Shown in pieces: positions 33,550-44,100 of a stretch of 64,000 nucleotides of DNA. Made by a program: the position numbers and the translations under genes. Numbering within the stretch: position 1 is the first letter of the stretch; every line of letters starts with the position of its first letter. The notes beneath the pieces were generated by a model, which saw only the letters and a program-made list of their open reading frames with translations, searched no databases and had not been told where the DNA came from. The stretch covers positions 28,061-92,060 of the forward strand of contig CAJXYM010000006.1 of NCBI GenBank assembly GCA_913063045.1, in the 5' to 3' direction. Source of the stretch: an uncultured Flavobacteriales bacterium. GTDB taxonomy: Bacteria > Bacteroidota > Bacteroidia > Flavobacteriales > BACL11.

Positions 33550-35136
33550 TTATTTAATAATTTCCGTTAGTGGATTTCCAGAACATCCGTTGGGAAATGA
33601 AATGCCTAGTATAGAGCTTACGGTTGGCGCAATATCTTTTATATTAACTCTGTTGTATGTTTTTCCTTGTTCAACCTCCCCACCCCAAAATATTAAAGGG
33701 ACATGCGTATCATAATTATGTGAAGACCCATGAGTTGTACCGCCCTTCTCGTAACTTTTACTAATCCACCCGGGCTGAAGAGCTACTATTACATCTCCGG
33801 ATCTTTTTTGATTAAAACCTCTTTGTATTTTAGCATGTTGAGAGTTATTATATTCATAATTGTGCATTTGATATGCTGTATATGAATTTTTCACCCAACT
33901 ATATTTAAGTAGAAATTTAGCGCAAATTTCTTGAATTTCTCTTATTTCAATATCTAAATTTTCTGCTATTAAATCATGATTTAAAAATACTTGATTGTTC
34001 GAATAACTTAAAATATAATTATTTTCATCAGTAATCTGTGCTGGCCAATTGAAGTAATCTTTCAAATAAAGATTTAATTCATTTTTCATTTGTAAACTTG
34101 AGAAATAACCTGATGGTATTTTATTTTCTTGTAGTTTATGAGGCTCAGATACTACACCATGATCTGCTGTTAAAAAAACTAAAGTATTTTCAAAGCCTAT
34201 GTGCTCCTCAACATATTTAAGAATTCTTGAAATTTCTTGATCAAGCTTTACATAAGTATCTAAGATTTCGAATGAATGAGGTCCATATTGATGTCCAATA
34301 TAATCTGTAGATGAAAAACTAATTGATAGAAAATCAGTTGATTTTTGTTGTCCTAATTTTTCATTTTTAAGAATTTCCAAGGAAAGGTCTGCAAGAATTG
34401 TATTTCCTTGAGGGGTGCTTTTAATAATGCCGGCTCCATTAGCGTCAAATAATGAGTCTAAGTTATGTTTAAAGTGGTTTTTAAGACTCCATTCTCCTTT
34501 TAGGTAACTTGAGGCTGAGGTGTTGTTTTGATGCGTTATAAGCCATTGTGGTAGTTGATTCATATAAAAGCTACTTGTGATCCATTGACCATTTTTATCC
34601 ATCCAATATGCAGCGTCAGCAGAATGGCCTGCTGAGAGAATTGCTCCTCTATCTTTTAATGATATTCCAATTACCTTAGATTCTGGGTTGAATAACTGAA
34701 TTTCGTCTCCAATAGTTGTTGTTAGCATATGATGAGGAGACATTTTTCCATCTGATGATTCTATATCTTCAATATTCTCATTACAATTACATACGGTATG
34801 CATATCACCATTACCTGCACAGTAAACTGATTTTTTTTTGTTTTTATCATACCAGTTATTAGCAATAATTCCATGAGAAGATGGAGTTGTTCCTGTAAAT
34901 ATACTTGCATGACCAGGGCCTGTATATGTTGGTACATAACTAAAGTGAGTATTTCTGAAAAAATAACCATCATTTACAAGTTTTTTAAATCCATTTTTTT
35001 CAAATTTTTCCCAAAAACGGTCTATATAATCATATCTCATTTGATCTACCACAATACCAATTACTAATTTTGGTTTTTTTGCATTTAAATTAATAGATGT
35101 CATAAATATTAATGTAATCAAAAGAATTTTTTTCAT
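33550..35136 (-). CDS. PafA-like alkaline phosphatase, exported
   Basis: A 528-aa alkaline-phosphatase-superfamily enzyme with a signal peptide (about 19 residues). The first metal ligand is D31 in VVDQMRYDY. The nucleophile is probably T72 in TYTGPGHAS, as in the threonine-type phosphate-irrepressible PafA of Flavobacteria. Further metal ligands are in TADHGV and THGSSHNYDTHVPLIFWG. It would release phosphate from organic phosphomonoesters in the periplasm or at the surface. The start is 1 bp after a 47-aa membrane ORF that in turn overlaps a PAP2 phosphatase gene, so three phosphate-ester genes are linked. No pho-type regulatory site was recognised. Confidence 0.92.
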   Translation of the reverse strand: MKKILLITLIFMTSINLNAKKPKLVIGIVVDQMRYDYIDRFWEKFEKNGFKKLVNDGYFFRNTHFSYVPTYTGPGHASIFTGTTPSSHGIIANNWYDKNKKKSVYCAGNGDMHTVCNCNENIEDIESSDGKMSPHHMLTTTIGDEIQLFNPESKVIGISLKDRGAILSAGHSADAAYWMDKNGQWITSSFYMNQLPQWLITHQNNTSASSYLKGEWSLKNHFKHNLDSLFDANGAGIIKSTPQGNTILADLSLEILKNEKLGQQKSTDFLSISFSSTDYIGHQYGPHSFEILDTYVKLDQEISRILKYVEEHIGFENTLVFLTADHGVVSEPHKLQENKIPSGYFSSLQMKNELNLYLKDYFNWPAQITDENNYILSYSNNQVFLNHDLIAENLDIEIREIQEICAKFLLKYSWVKNSYTAYQMHNYEYNNSQHAKIQRGFNQKRSGDVIVALQPGWISKSYEKGGTTHGSSHNYDTHVPLIFWGGEVEQGKTYNRVNIKDIAPTVSSILGISFPNGCSGNPLTEIIK

Positions 35137-35137
35137 T

Positions 35138-35281
35138 TTATTTTTTTTTAAATTTATAGACTATAATTGATAGTACTACCGCAACAATAACATCATAGAT
35201 AGGCTTGACTTCAGGCCAGCCAAAATTCCAAAGAATAACCATTAATAACCAAAAAAACCAAATTTTATTAAACTGTTGCAT
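35138..35281 (-). CDS. 47-aa small membrane protein between PAP2 and PafA-like genes
   Basis: ATG 35281 opens a 47-codon frame ending at TAA 35138, in the only gap of the phosphatase cluster. The product has two hydrophobic stretches (residues about 8-21 and 30-42) separated by GWPEVKPIYD, and a basic end (KFKKK), a plausible two-helix inner-membrane hairpin. It overlaps the PAP2 stop by 14 bp and stops 1 bp before the PafA-like start, tight coupling that supports a real gene. I have an impression that similar small ORFs accompany PAP2 genes in other Flavobacteria, but I could not check it. Function unknown. Confidence 0.6.
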   Translation of the reverse strand: MQQFNKIWFFWLLMVILWNFGWPEVKPIYDVIVAVVLSIIVYKFKKK

Positions 35282-35819
35282 TAAGTTTAATTTTAAGTGT
35301 TTTATATGAGATTATACTTACTAATATTCCCCAAAACATTCCTCCTAAAATATCAAGAGGGAAGTGAACTCCTAAATATATTCTACTAAAGCCAACAAGG
35401 CTAGCCAGAGTAAATAAGCTTATAAAAAGTTTTAGATCTTTTAATATTAAACTAATAAAGAAAGAAATTGAGAACATATTAGCTGCATGAGATGAAATAA
35501 ATCCATATTGTCCACCACAATCGCCAATAAGACGAATTTCATTCAAGTTTAAAAGATGACATGGTCTAAGTCTTTGTATCATATTTTTGAATAGATGAAC
35601 GCTGCCAAAGTCTGCCAAAAAAATTAACACTGCTATTGACAATAATATCCAGAAAAATTTCTTTGGATTAAAATTATAAAGTTTATATAATAGAAATAAA
35701 TAAAGAGGAATAAAAATAATTTTATTACTCAACAAAATCATTATATTATCTATGCTCTCAAAGCCACTATCATTAATGAGCTTAAATAAAAATATATCTA
35801 TATTAACTAATGTTTCCAT
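35268..35819 (-). CDS. PAP2-superfamily membrane phosphatase
   Basis: A 183-aa integral membrane protein with about five to six helices and the three PAP2 motifs: KNMIQRLRPCH (C1, residues about 75-85), FISSHAANMF (C2, about 107-116) and SRIYLGVHFPLDILGG (C3, about 145-160). Such enzymes dephosphorylate undecaprenyl diphosphate, phosphatidylglycerol phosphate or lipid A at the membrane; which one is not decidable here. It follows obg by 3 bp and overlaps a 47-aa membrane ORF, then the PafA-like phosphatase, in the leftward operon that begins with the M61 peptidase. Confidence 0.92.
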   Translation of the reverse strand: METLVNIDIFLFKLINDSGFESIDNIMILLSNKIIFIPLYLFLLYKLYNFNPKKFFWILLSIAVLIFLADFGSVHLFKNMIQRLRPCHLLNLNEIRLIGDCGGQYGFISSHAANMFSISFFISLILKDLKLFISLFTLASLVGFSRIYLGVHFPLDILGGMFWGILVSIISYKTLKIKLNATV

Positions 35820-35822
35820 TCT

Positions 35823-36818
35823 TTAATTTAATTTATCCCAGATAAGATCTTTTAGTTCTGTTATTCCTTTTAATGTAATTGATGATATGAAAATATGGGG
35901 AATATTTGCAGGAAGTTGCTCTGTAATTTCATCTATTAGCTCTTGATCAAGCATATCAGACTTACTAATTGCAAGTATTCTTTGTTTATCTAACAGTTCG
36001 GGATTGTATTTTTTTAACTCAAGAATTAATACTTCATATTCTTTTTTGATGTCATCAGAATCTGCAGGAATCATGAAAAGTAGTGAAGAATTTCGTTCAA
36101 TATGTCTTAAAAATCTTAACCCTAATCCCTTGCCTTCCGCTGCACCTTCAATTATCCCAGGAATATCAGCCATAACAAAGGACTTATGATCTCTGTATGC
36201 TACAATACCTAGGTTTGGAACTAATGTTGTAAAGGGATAATTTGCAATTTCTGGTTTGGCAGCTGAAACTACAGAAAGTAATGTTGATTTTCCTGCATTT
36301 GGAAAACCAACTAAGCCTATGTCAGCTAATACTTTTAGTTCTAAAATAAACCAGCTTTCAGTAACATCAACACCGGGTTGAGAGTAATGTGGAGATTGGT
36401 TTGTTGAAGACTTAAAATGAGAATTCCCTCTTCCACCAATTCCTCCTTTAATTAAGATCACTTCTTCTCCTTCTTCTGTTATTTCAAAGAGAATTTCTCC
36501 TGTTTCTGCATTTTTAGCTATTGTACCTAAAGGAACCTCAATAAATCTATCCAGACCTTCTTTACCTGATGAATGATTTCCACTTCCTGGACCTCCGTGG
36601 TCAGCAAAAATATGTTTTGTGTATTTGAGTGGTAAGAGTGTCCACATTTGCTTATTCCCTTTAATAATAATATGCCCGCCTCTTCCACCATCTCCACCAT
36701 CAGGACCACCTTTAGCTGTGTTTCTATCTCTTAAAAAATGAGAGGATCCAGCTCCGCCTTTTCCTGATCGGCAAAATATTTTTACATAATCTACAAAATT
36801 AGAGTTTTTAACCTTCAT
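35823..36818 (-). CDS. obg: ObgE/CgtA GTPase
   Basis: A 331-aa ribosome-associated GTPase. The Gly-rich Obg fold (about 8-160) shows [25 protein letters not shown] and GGIGGRGN. The GTPase domain follows with the P-loop GFPNAGKST near residue 168, the G3 [12 protein letters not shown] and the G4-type SKSD. The variable C-terminal OCT domain of Gram-positive Obg is absent, as is usual in Bacteroidota. It acts in 50S assembly and growth-rate or (p)ppGpp signalling. It begins directly at the adk stop (no gap), so adk and obg are translationally coupled. Confidence 0.97.
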   Translation of the reverse strand: MKVKNSNFVDYVKIFCRSGKGGAGSSHFLRDRNTAKGGPDGGDGGRGGHIIIKGNKQMWTLLPLKYTKHIFADHGGPGSGNHSSGKEGLDRFIEVPLGTIAKNAETGEILFEITEEGEEVILIKGGIGGRGNSHFKSSTNQSPHYSQPGVDVTESWFILELKVLADIGLVGFPNAGKSTLLSVVSAAKPEIANYPFTTLVPNLGIVAYRDHKSFVMADIPGIIEGAAEGKGLGLRFLRHIERNSSLLFMIPADSDDIKKEYEVLILELKKYNPELLDKQRILAISKSDMLDQELIDEITEQLPANIPHIFISSITLKGITELKDLIWDKLN

Positions 36819-37391
36819 TTATAATTTGTTAATCACTTGATTAATTCTATCATTAATTTCACTTATCGTTCCAAGACCACTAATTTCTTTAAGTTTATCT
36901 TGTTTGCTGTAGTATAGTTTTAATGGTGCTGTTTTATTGTTATATTCTTTAATTCTATTTGCTATTATTTCAGAGCTTTGATCGTCTGCTCTGCCAGAAT
37001 CTTTACCTCTTTCCAGTAACCTTCTAATTAATTCGTTATCATCAACTTTTAAAGAAATCATCGATGAGATTGATTGCTTATTTCCATCAAGGAGCTGATC
37101 TAAAGCAATTGCCTGTTCACTTGTTCTTGGAAACCCATCAAAAATAAAGCCTTTAGATTTTATATTATTTTTAAGTCTCGATTCAATCATACCTATAACG
37201 ACATTGTCTGGAACAAGCATTCCGCTATCCATAAGTTCTTTTGCTTTTAGTCCCAATGAAGTCTTTTCACTAATTTCATTTCTTAAAAGATCTCCGGTTG
37301 AAAGATGCACGAGATTAAATTCTTTTATTAGCATTTCTGACTGAGTTCCTTTTCCTGCTCCTGGAGGTCCAAATAATACAATATTTAACAT
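36819..37391 (-). CDS. adk: Adenylate kinase
   Basis: A 190-aa nucleotide kinase catalysing AMP + ATP to 2 ADP. The P-loop GPPGAGKGT spans residues 8-16, the AMP-binding FDGFPRTSEQA is around residues 84-94, and the short-LID segment RLLERGKDSGRADD is in the C-terminal half. The LID lacks the zinc Cys4 set and is short, the common form in this phylum. It sits between hpt (3 bp) and obg (0 bp), a purine-nucleotide grouping with hpt. Confidence 0.97.
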   Translation of the reverse strand: MLNIVLFGPPGAGKGTQSEMLIKEFNLVHLSTGDLLRNEISEKTSLGLKAKELMDSGMLVPDNVVIGMIESRLKNNIKSKGFIFDGFPRTSEQAIALDQLLDGNKQSISSMISLKVDDNELIRRLLERGKDSGRADDQSSEIIANRIKEYNNKTAPLKLYYSKQDKLKEISGLGTISEINDRINQVINKL

Positions 37392-37394
37392 TTC

Positions 37395-37955
37395 TTATTC
37401 TTTTAATTTATAAATACAAGGAAGATTTCTACCTAGCTCATCATAGTCTAAGCCATATCCGACAACAAAATCATTTTCAATTTTTTTCCCTATAAAATCA
37501 ATTGCAAAACTCTTTTTATATGCCTTTGGTTTAAATAATAATGTAGCAATACTTAAACTTGCTACTTCTTCTTTATCTATTAAAGCAATCAATTTTTCAA
37601 GGGTTATCCCACTATCAATTATATCTTCTACAATGATAATATTTCTATTTTTAATTGATTGATTTATTCCAATTAACTCATTTACCTTACCTGTTGATTC
37701 TGTACCTTCATAAGAGGCTAATTTTATAAATGAAACTTCTAAATTTTTAAGTTTAATTTTTCTTATTAAGTCTGCAGCAAATAAGAAGGCCCCATTTATA
37801 ACAACTAAAAAAACTGGATCTATAATATTACTTTTATTAATCTTCTCAGATATTTTTTTTATTATATCTTCTAACTCTTTATCATCAATAAAAATTTCAA
37901 ATACTTTATCATGTATCTTTATAGAAGAACTTTTTTCTAATTTTAGCTTAGCCAT
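37395..37955 (-). CDS. hpt: Hypoxanthine phosphoribosyltransferase
   Basis: A 186-aa type I phosphoribosyltransferase for salvage of hypoxanthine (and probably guanine) to IMP/GMP. The PRPP-binding motif IIIVEDIIDSGITLEKL is at residues about 97-113. A preceding loop is LVVINGAFLFAADL, and the base-binding FVVGYGLDYDELGRNLP is near the end. It overlaps the end of the M61 peptidase gene start-to-stop by 13 bp and is followed by adk after 3 bp. It works with the punA product in purine salvage. Confidence 0.95.
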   Translation of the reverse strand: MAKLKLEKSSSIKIHDKVFEIFIDDKELEDIIKKISEKINKSNIIDPVFLVVINGAFLFAADLIRKIKLKNLEVSFIKLASYEGTESTGKVNELIGINQSIKNRNIIIVEDIIDSGITLEKLIALIDKEEVASLSIATLLFKPKAYKKSFAIDFIGKKIENDFVVGYGLDYDELGRNLPCIYKLKE

Positions 37956-39649
37956 TTTTTTCTCATATTAGATTGTTTATTATTTATTTCTTCAGATTTT
38001 TTAATTTCAAATAATTTATAGAATTTTTTAGTTGTAACAAGATTTGTTGTAAATGTTTTAAATTTATTCTTAAATTTTAATTCAATTTTATTTTTATAGC
38101 CTTTAAGACTTTCATTAGTAGAAATAGTGATTTCTTTATTGTTAATTTTTAATAATTCATCTTCTACAGCTACCCCAGCTAAATCAATAATTGATCCGGG
38201 TTCAATAAATCGAACGATATATTTATCATTTACCTTTTGAGTTATAAAACCAAATAATTTAGCGGTAAGGTTTATATTTTCTTTTTCAATTAATTTCACT
38301 CCTACATATTCAAGATTTTCTTTTAATGACGGAATATAATCCTTACTACCATAAAGATGATTCTTGAAAATAGTGTTTATTTTTTCACCACCAAATTTAA
38401 CGCATAAGTCTTTAAAGTTTTTTTCAGAGTATCCAATATTTTTTAGACCATAATTAACAAATAATTCTTTCATAACATTATGAAGACTATGTTTTCCTTT
38501 TGAGAAGTTTATAATTATTAAATCAATCATTAGCATGCAAAGAGCTGCGTCAGCATAAATGGAAACTTTTCTATTTGGTATTCCTAATTTATAACCATCA
38601 AGCCAGCTGTCAAATCCGCTATCTGCTACAGATAAATTAAATCTGCCCCCATAAGTGAGGTGTCTTTCTAAGTTCTTATTTTGTGTAGCTATAAAATCAT
38701 TCCAATTAAATACTTTGGAGTTGATTAGCATAAGATCTCCCATATAAGTAGTGACTCCTTCTGCAACATAACCTGTTCTAAAGTAGTTTTCTTTACTGTA
38801 GTCATAAGGAAGCATCTCTTTAGGCCTTATTGATTTAATATTCCAAGTATGATATAGCTCATGTGAGCTTACACCTAGTAAGTCATTGTAATGCTTTGTA
38901 TCTATATCAGATTCAGGTCCCAGTAAAATCACAGTATTTGTTGTGTGTTCTACACCATGATAACTTCGGTAAGGGGTGATCTGAAAAAAGAAATAGTATT
39001 CCTTTACAGGAAAACTGCCAAAATGATTTATTTGAGAAATTATGAATGCTAGAAAATCTTTTTTTAGCTTTTTCCAGTTCGGTTTTTTTAGCCCTTGAAA
39101 CACAATTTTAAAATTAATTCCAGAGACATTTATGTTCTCCATAACAATTGATGGAGAGCAAATTATGGGGTTTTCAGCAAGAGCATCAAATCCTTTAATA
39201 TCAATTCGATTATCATTACTTTTAATAGCACTAGCTATTTTATAATGCTTTGGAATATCAAAATTTAATTGATATTCTTCATTCATTCTAGAGGGAATAT
39301 AAAAGAAACAGTGAACTGGGTTAATATAAAGCTGAAACTCATCGAGGTAGCAAGCTCCAGCGTCAAGCTGATTAGAGTAGTAATTGTATTTAATCACTAC
39401 TTGATCTATGTTTTTTGTATCAACTTCCCAAAGATCTTTTGTTAGTTTTTGAAAATTTAGAGTTTTCCCATTTTCATCATATGCCTGCCAAAACTGAATG
39501 TTTTGTGAAAAATTAGCTAATTCATATCTTCCTGGTCTCCAAGCAGCAAGTTGAAAAAGTAATTTATTTTGATTCTTTGTTTCAGTAGAAAGTTCAAAAT
39601 CAACAAAATGTTGATGAGGAAATTTATATGAGATTTTATACTTAATCAT
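37943..39649 (-). CDS. M61 family (glycyl aminopeptidase-like) metallopeptidase with PDZ domain
   Basis: A 568-aa protein when begun at ATG 39649; the frame extends seven codons further to a TTG, which I reject because family members begin right at MIKYKISY. The N-terminal beta domain (about 1-160) is followed by the gluzincin catalytic domain with HELYHTWN near residue 260 and a downstream YVAEGVTTYMGDL containing the third-ligand Glu. A C-terminal PDZ domain lies at about 445-530. No signal peptide is visible, so it may be cytoplasmic. M61 enzymes cleave small N-terminal residues such as Gly; substrates here are unknown. It heads the operon with hpt, adk, obg and the phosphatases. Confidence 0.9.
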   Translation of the reverse strand: MIKYKISYKFPHQHFVDFELSTETKNQNKLLFQLAAWRPGRYELANFSQNIQFWQAYDENGKTLNFQKLTKDLWEVDTKNIDQVVIKYNYYSNQLDAGACYLDEFQLYINPVHCFFYIPSRMNEEYQLNFDIPKHYKIASAIKSNDNRIDIKGFDALAENPIICSPSIVMENINVSGINFKIVFQGLKKPNWKKLKKDFLAFIISQINHFGSFPVKEYYFFFQITPYRSYHGVEHTTNTVILLGPESDIDTKHYNDLLGVSSHELYHTWNIKSIRPKEMLPYDYSKENYFRTGYVAEGVTTYMGDLMLINSKVFNWNDFIATQNKNLERHLTYGGRFNLSVADSGFDSWLDGYKLGIPNRKVSIYADAALCMLMIDLIIINFSKGKHSLHNVMKELFVNYGLKNIGYSEKNFKDLCVKFGGEKINTIFKNHLYGSKDYIPSLKENLEYVGVKLIEKENINLTAKLFGFITQKVNDKYIVRFIEPGSIIDLAGVAVEDELLKINNKEITISTNESLKGYKNKIELKFKNKFKTFTTNLVTTKKFYKLFEIKKSEEINNKQSNMRKKWLS

Positions 39650-39667
39650 ACATATTTTATTAGTGAG

Positions 39668-39675
39668 CAAAAATA
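39668..39675 (-). promoter_or_regulatory. -7 element for the M61-hpt-adk-obg operon
   Basis: Minus-strand TATTTTTG (TAnnTTTG), 18 bases before ATG 39649. The rejected TTG extension lies within this element. Confidence 0.45.
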
Positions 39676-39747
39676 CAAATTTTAAGAATGAATTAGAGAT
39701 ATTTTAGCTAATATTGCAAAGTAATAATTAACTAAAAAAAGAAAAAA

Positions 39748-41133
39748 ATGAACTTTGATGTTATTGTTTTAGGTAGTGGTCCTGGTGGTTATGTTACTGC
39801 AATTCGTGCCTCACAATTAGGGCTTAAAACTGCAATTATAGAAAAAGAAAGTCTTGGTGGTGTTTGTTTAAACTGGGGTTGTATCCCAACAAAAGCGCTT
39901 CTTAAAAGTGCTCAAGTTTTTGAGTATATCAATCATGCTGAAGATTTTGGTATTTCTGTTTCTAATGCAAAGGCTGATTTTTCAAAAGTAATTAAAAGAA
40001 GTAGAGATGTTGCTGATGGCATGAGTAAAGGAATTGCATACCTAACAAAGAAAAATAATGTTGAAGTTATTTATGGTTTTGGTAAGTTAAAGAAAGAAGG
40101 GGTTGTTTCTGTTACCAATGATGGCATAACAAAAGAATATTCAGCTAAAAATATAATTATTGCTACTGGGGCTCGCTCGCGAATTTTGCCGAATTTGCCT
40201 CAGGATGGTAAAAATGTAATAGGCTATCGAGAAGCGATGACCTTAAAAGAAATGCCTAAGAAAATGGTCGTTGTAGGCTCTGGAGCTATTGGAGTTGAGT
40301 TTGCTTATTTTTATAATACAATGGGTGTTGATGTTACAGTTGTTGAATATATGCCAAATATAGTTCCTGTTGAGGATCTAGATATATCAAAACAACTCCA
40401 GCGATCGTTTAAAAAATCAGGAATTAAGGTAATGACAAATTCTTCTGTAGAGAAGGTTAATATTACAAGTGATGGATGTGAGGTTGTAATTAAAACTAAA
40501 AAAGGAGAGGAGAGGATTAGTACTGATATTGTGCTTTCTGCTGTTGGAATAACTCCAAATATTGAAAATATTGGTTTAGAGGAAGTAGGTATAAAAACTG
40601 AAAATGGAAGACTTGTTGTTGATGAATTTTATAACACAAATATTAAAGGCTATTATGCTATTGGTGATTTATTACCTACACAAGCTCTCGCGCATGTTGC
40701 ATCTGCAGAAGGAATTGTTTGTGTTGAAAAGATTGCAGGTGAAAATCCAGACCCGATAGATTATGGAAATGTTCCTGGCTGTACATACTGCAGCCCTGAA
40801 ATCTCATCGGTTGGAATGACAGAAGCAAAAGCTATAGAAGCTGGCTACGAGGTTAAAGTTGGTAAATTTCCATTTACTGCTTCAGGAAAGGCTTCAGCAT
40901 CTGGTCATAAAGATGGTTTTGTTAAAGTTATTTTTGATGCAAAATATGGCGAATGGTTAGGATGTCACATGATAGGTTATAATGTAACTGAAATGATAGC
41001 GGAAGCAGTGGTAGCAAGAAAACTTGAGACTACTGGTCATCAAATATTAAAAACAATACACCCTCACCCAACCATGAGTGAAGCAGTTATGGAAGCTGTT
41101 GCTGATGCTTATGGCGAAGTTATTCATATTTAG
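39748..41133 (+). CDS. lpdA: Dihydrolipoyl dehydrogenase
   Basis: A 461-aa flavoprotein disulfide reductase, the E3 component of pyruvate, 2-oxoglutarate and branched-chain dehydrogenase complexes and of the glycine cleavage system. The FAD dinucleotide motif GSGPGGYV is at 9-16 and the redox-active disulfide C40-C45 is in GGVCLNWGCIPTK. An NAD-binding GSGAIGVEF is near residue 177, and the active-site His-Glu pair is in HPHPTMSEA near the C-terminus. All catalytic features are intact. It stands as a single gene, divergent from the M61 operon and convergent with the giant secreted protein gene 3 bp downstream. LipA at 15.2 kb supplies the lipoyl cofactor of its partners. Confidence 0.97.
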   Translation: MNFDVIVLGSGPGGYVTAIRASQLGLKTAIIEKESLGGVCLNWGCIPTKALLKSAQVFEYINHAEDFGISVSNAKADFSKVIKRSRDVADGMSKGIAYLTKKNNVEVIYGFGKLKKEGVVSVTNDGITKEYSAKNIIIATGARSRILPNLPQDGKNVIGYREAMTLKEMPKKMVVVGSGAIGVEFAYFYNTMGVDVTVVEYMPNIVPVEDLDISKQLQRSFKKSGIKVMTNSSVEKVNITSDGCEVVIKTKKGEERISTDIVLSAVGITPNIENIGLEEVGIKTENGRLVVDEFYNTNIKGYYAIGDLLPTQALAHVASAEGIVCVEKIAGENPDPIDYGNVPGCTYCSPEISSVGMTEAKAIEAGYEVKVGKFPFTASGKASASGHKDGFVKVIFDAKYGEWLGCHMIGYNVTEMIAEAVVARKLETTGHQILKTIHPHPTMSEAVMEAVADAYGEVIHI

Positions 41134-41136
41134 ACT

Positions 41137-44100
41137 TTAATAAATTACAATCTTTTCACTAAATGTAATTTTACTGTTACTAAATCTAATAAGATAGATT
41201 CCCGATTTAGGATTTTGTAATTTAATGTTATAGAGGTCTGATAATATTTCACCAGTTTTTATCTTTTGGTTCAAACTATTATAAATTGTATAATCAAGGT
41301 TCGTGTAATTTGATAATATTGAAAATTCTCCATTATTTGGATTTGGAAAAATCTCTAATGATTGATTTTTAATAAAGTTAGTTTCTAGTATGTTTTGACC
41401 TTTTATACTTACATTATCCATAAAGAATTGGTTTCCATAGTCATTAATACCAACAAATCTTATCATGATTGTATCTTCATTATAGCCTAATTGAGTTAGA
41501 TTTATACTGTCTGTTTGCCAAGAATTACACGTAGGAGACCACTCATATGTTTGGTATGATGTTGTTTGTAAGTCTGTGCCAGATGCTCCGTAAATTGAAT
41601 CCCAGCTCATCCCACAATCTGTAGAAATATCAATCCTAAATCCATCATTATATGCAGCTGAAAAACCGGAGTAAGAGTAGTCATATGTTAAATAATTAAT
41701 AGCATTATTTCCTCCTCCTAATTTTATTTTATTACTAATTAAATATGCTTCATCGCCTCTTTTGTTAGTATTGTAATGATCTATATATGTTACTTTATTT
41801 GGGAAGCAATTAATACCTGTATCTACAGTTAACGCTTGCCAGGAAAATGAAGCAGAAGGACTATTCCATGATTGAGGAGGGAAATTATTTATCTCAAAAT
41901 CTTGCTTATAGTTATTTGTACTTGTAATTTTAGAAGTTGAATCTTTATAAGTGATAAAGTTATTTAAGATTTGAGTACTTGTTCCAAATGCATCAGTTAC
42001 TGTCAATGAAACATCATAAGTTCCCGCTTGATTATATATAACAATTGGGTTTTCTTGAAAAGATGAACTTGGACTTCCCCCTGGAAAAATCCAGTTCCAA
42101 GATGCGCTAGACAGTCTTAGGGCTGAGTGGTCAATAAAACTAACGGTATCATTAATGCAGTTAATGGTTAATTTATCTGCAGCAATTTGTGCAGATGGGG
42201 GAGAGTTTTCAAAAAGATCTATTTCATAAGCACTTCTATTTGTTCCATTAAATAATAGCCCTTTTCTGTAATGAGGAATTAGCTGTACAGATGTTGATGG
42301 CTTAGGTAGATTGTTGTCATAAATACTCCAATCACTCATCGTATTATTTCTATAGTAAACAGCATTTCTTGTTCCCAAATATATACCACCATTACTGCCA
42401 CGTTGATGTTCAATATTAGTTGGGAAAATATCGTCTAACATATTTGTTGTCAAATTGCTCCAAGTTTGACCACCATTAATTGATTTGAAAACTTTTTCAC
42501 CATTATAGTTAGGATAACTTCCGTACATAGAATTTCTTGAAATCCATATTGTATTCTCATCATTACTACTTACTGTTATATCATATGTGATCCAATCATC
42601 TGAAACATTAGGGGTTATTTCCGTCCATGAAACTCCAGCGTCATCTGTTTTATATATATGTTTCTTGTCCCACCAACCAGGATAGGTTGCAACATAAATT
42701 ACATCTGGATTTGACCAGGCTACTTCTATAGAGGTTATACTGGCGTCAAAATGATGTACTACTTCAAAAGAAGCACCATTATTTTTTGAAAACCATAGCG
42801 TTGTATCATTGCCAGAATACATCCAATTATAACATCTTGGATCAAATTCTAATTGAGAAGATTGTCCAATAATATATGATGAGTTTGGTTGCTTGTCTAT
42901 TGCAAAAGAATTAATAGGTATTGTCCTATCACCAGAAAGAATTTTACCTCCATAATCGCTGTAAGCAATTCTTGGGTTTCCAAAATTTACAAACCCCCTT
43001 ACATTATCACCTCCATCAGTACAAATCCAATCATTAATATAAGTATTATTATCTTTTAATAACGTGCCATTGTGATACGTTCCTCCTAGCATTACATTTC
43101 CATCTTTAAATCCTGCTCCAAAACCCCAAAAGTCTGTTCCTGCAATGCCAAACATTTTTTTATAAATACTATCACCAAAATTTTCCGAATAAAATATTCC
43201 CCCATCACAAGCGAACCATAAATCATTACCAAAATAATTTATATCGTGTATATCAGCATGAACGTATCCTTTTTTATGAGGCTCGCTCCATTTTGCAGGA
43301 CAAGAAAATGATACCCCATCATCAAATGAAATCCAATGATTAACCCCTCCAACATGAATGATATTAGCATCTGTTGGGTTTACAGCAAGAGCTAAGTCAT
43401 AATAATATTGTCCACCATCATCTAGCCCGGTAGGCTGCCAACCCATCATATTTATATTTGAACTTGATGGGACCCCTCCAGCTTGAGGACCACAACATCT
43501 AAAAGTCCAATTTTCTCCCTTATCATAACTTATGTAAATACCATATAGTCCACTCCCTCCATTAGCTAATCCAGTTGCAAGTGCTACAATTTTATTTGGA
43601 TCTGCCATACTAACTGCAATTTCAGTTCTTTTCTGTTCATCTTGAGTTGTTGGGTCTGGCCATCCATTAGTGAATAAAATTAACGAATCACCTCCATTAT
43701 CTGATCTATAAAATTCTGTTTTATTACTAACTTGTTTAATAAAATACATTGTGTCTGGACTGTTTGGGTGAAATTCAATTTCTTGAAAGTCTCCACTCAT
43801 AATCTCAATAAAAGTATTTCCGGCATCTGTAGATTTATAAAAACCTTGATCTGATACTATAAATAATATTTGATTGTTTTGGGGATGTAGTTTTATGTCT
43901 TTTATAAAATGAGAAAGACTTGTGAAATTATTACTTCCAGTGATATTCCAATTTATTCCAGCATCTATACTTTTATAGATGCTTCCATTACCAGAAATAT
44001 ATATAATATTGTCATTCACAAAATCAATCTCAATGCTATAAACACTAGAGAGACTAATTGATGATGTAATTAGGTTCCAATTATTGCCTTTATCAGATGA

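Noticed and set aside
39650..39670. TTG extension of the M61 peptidase
   Set aside because: The TTG is part of a TAnnTTTG promoter element, and M61 proteins start at the later ATG.
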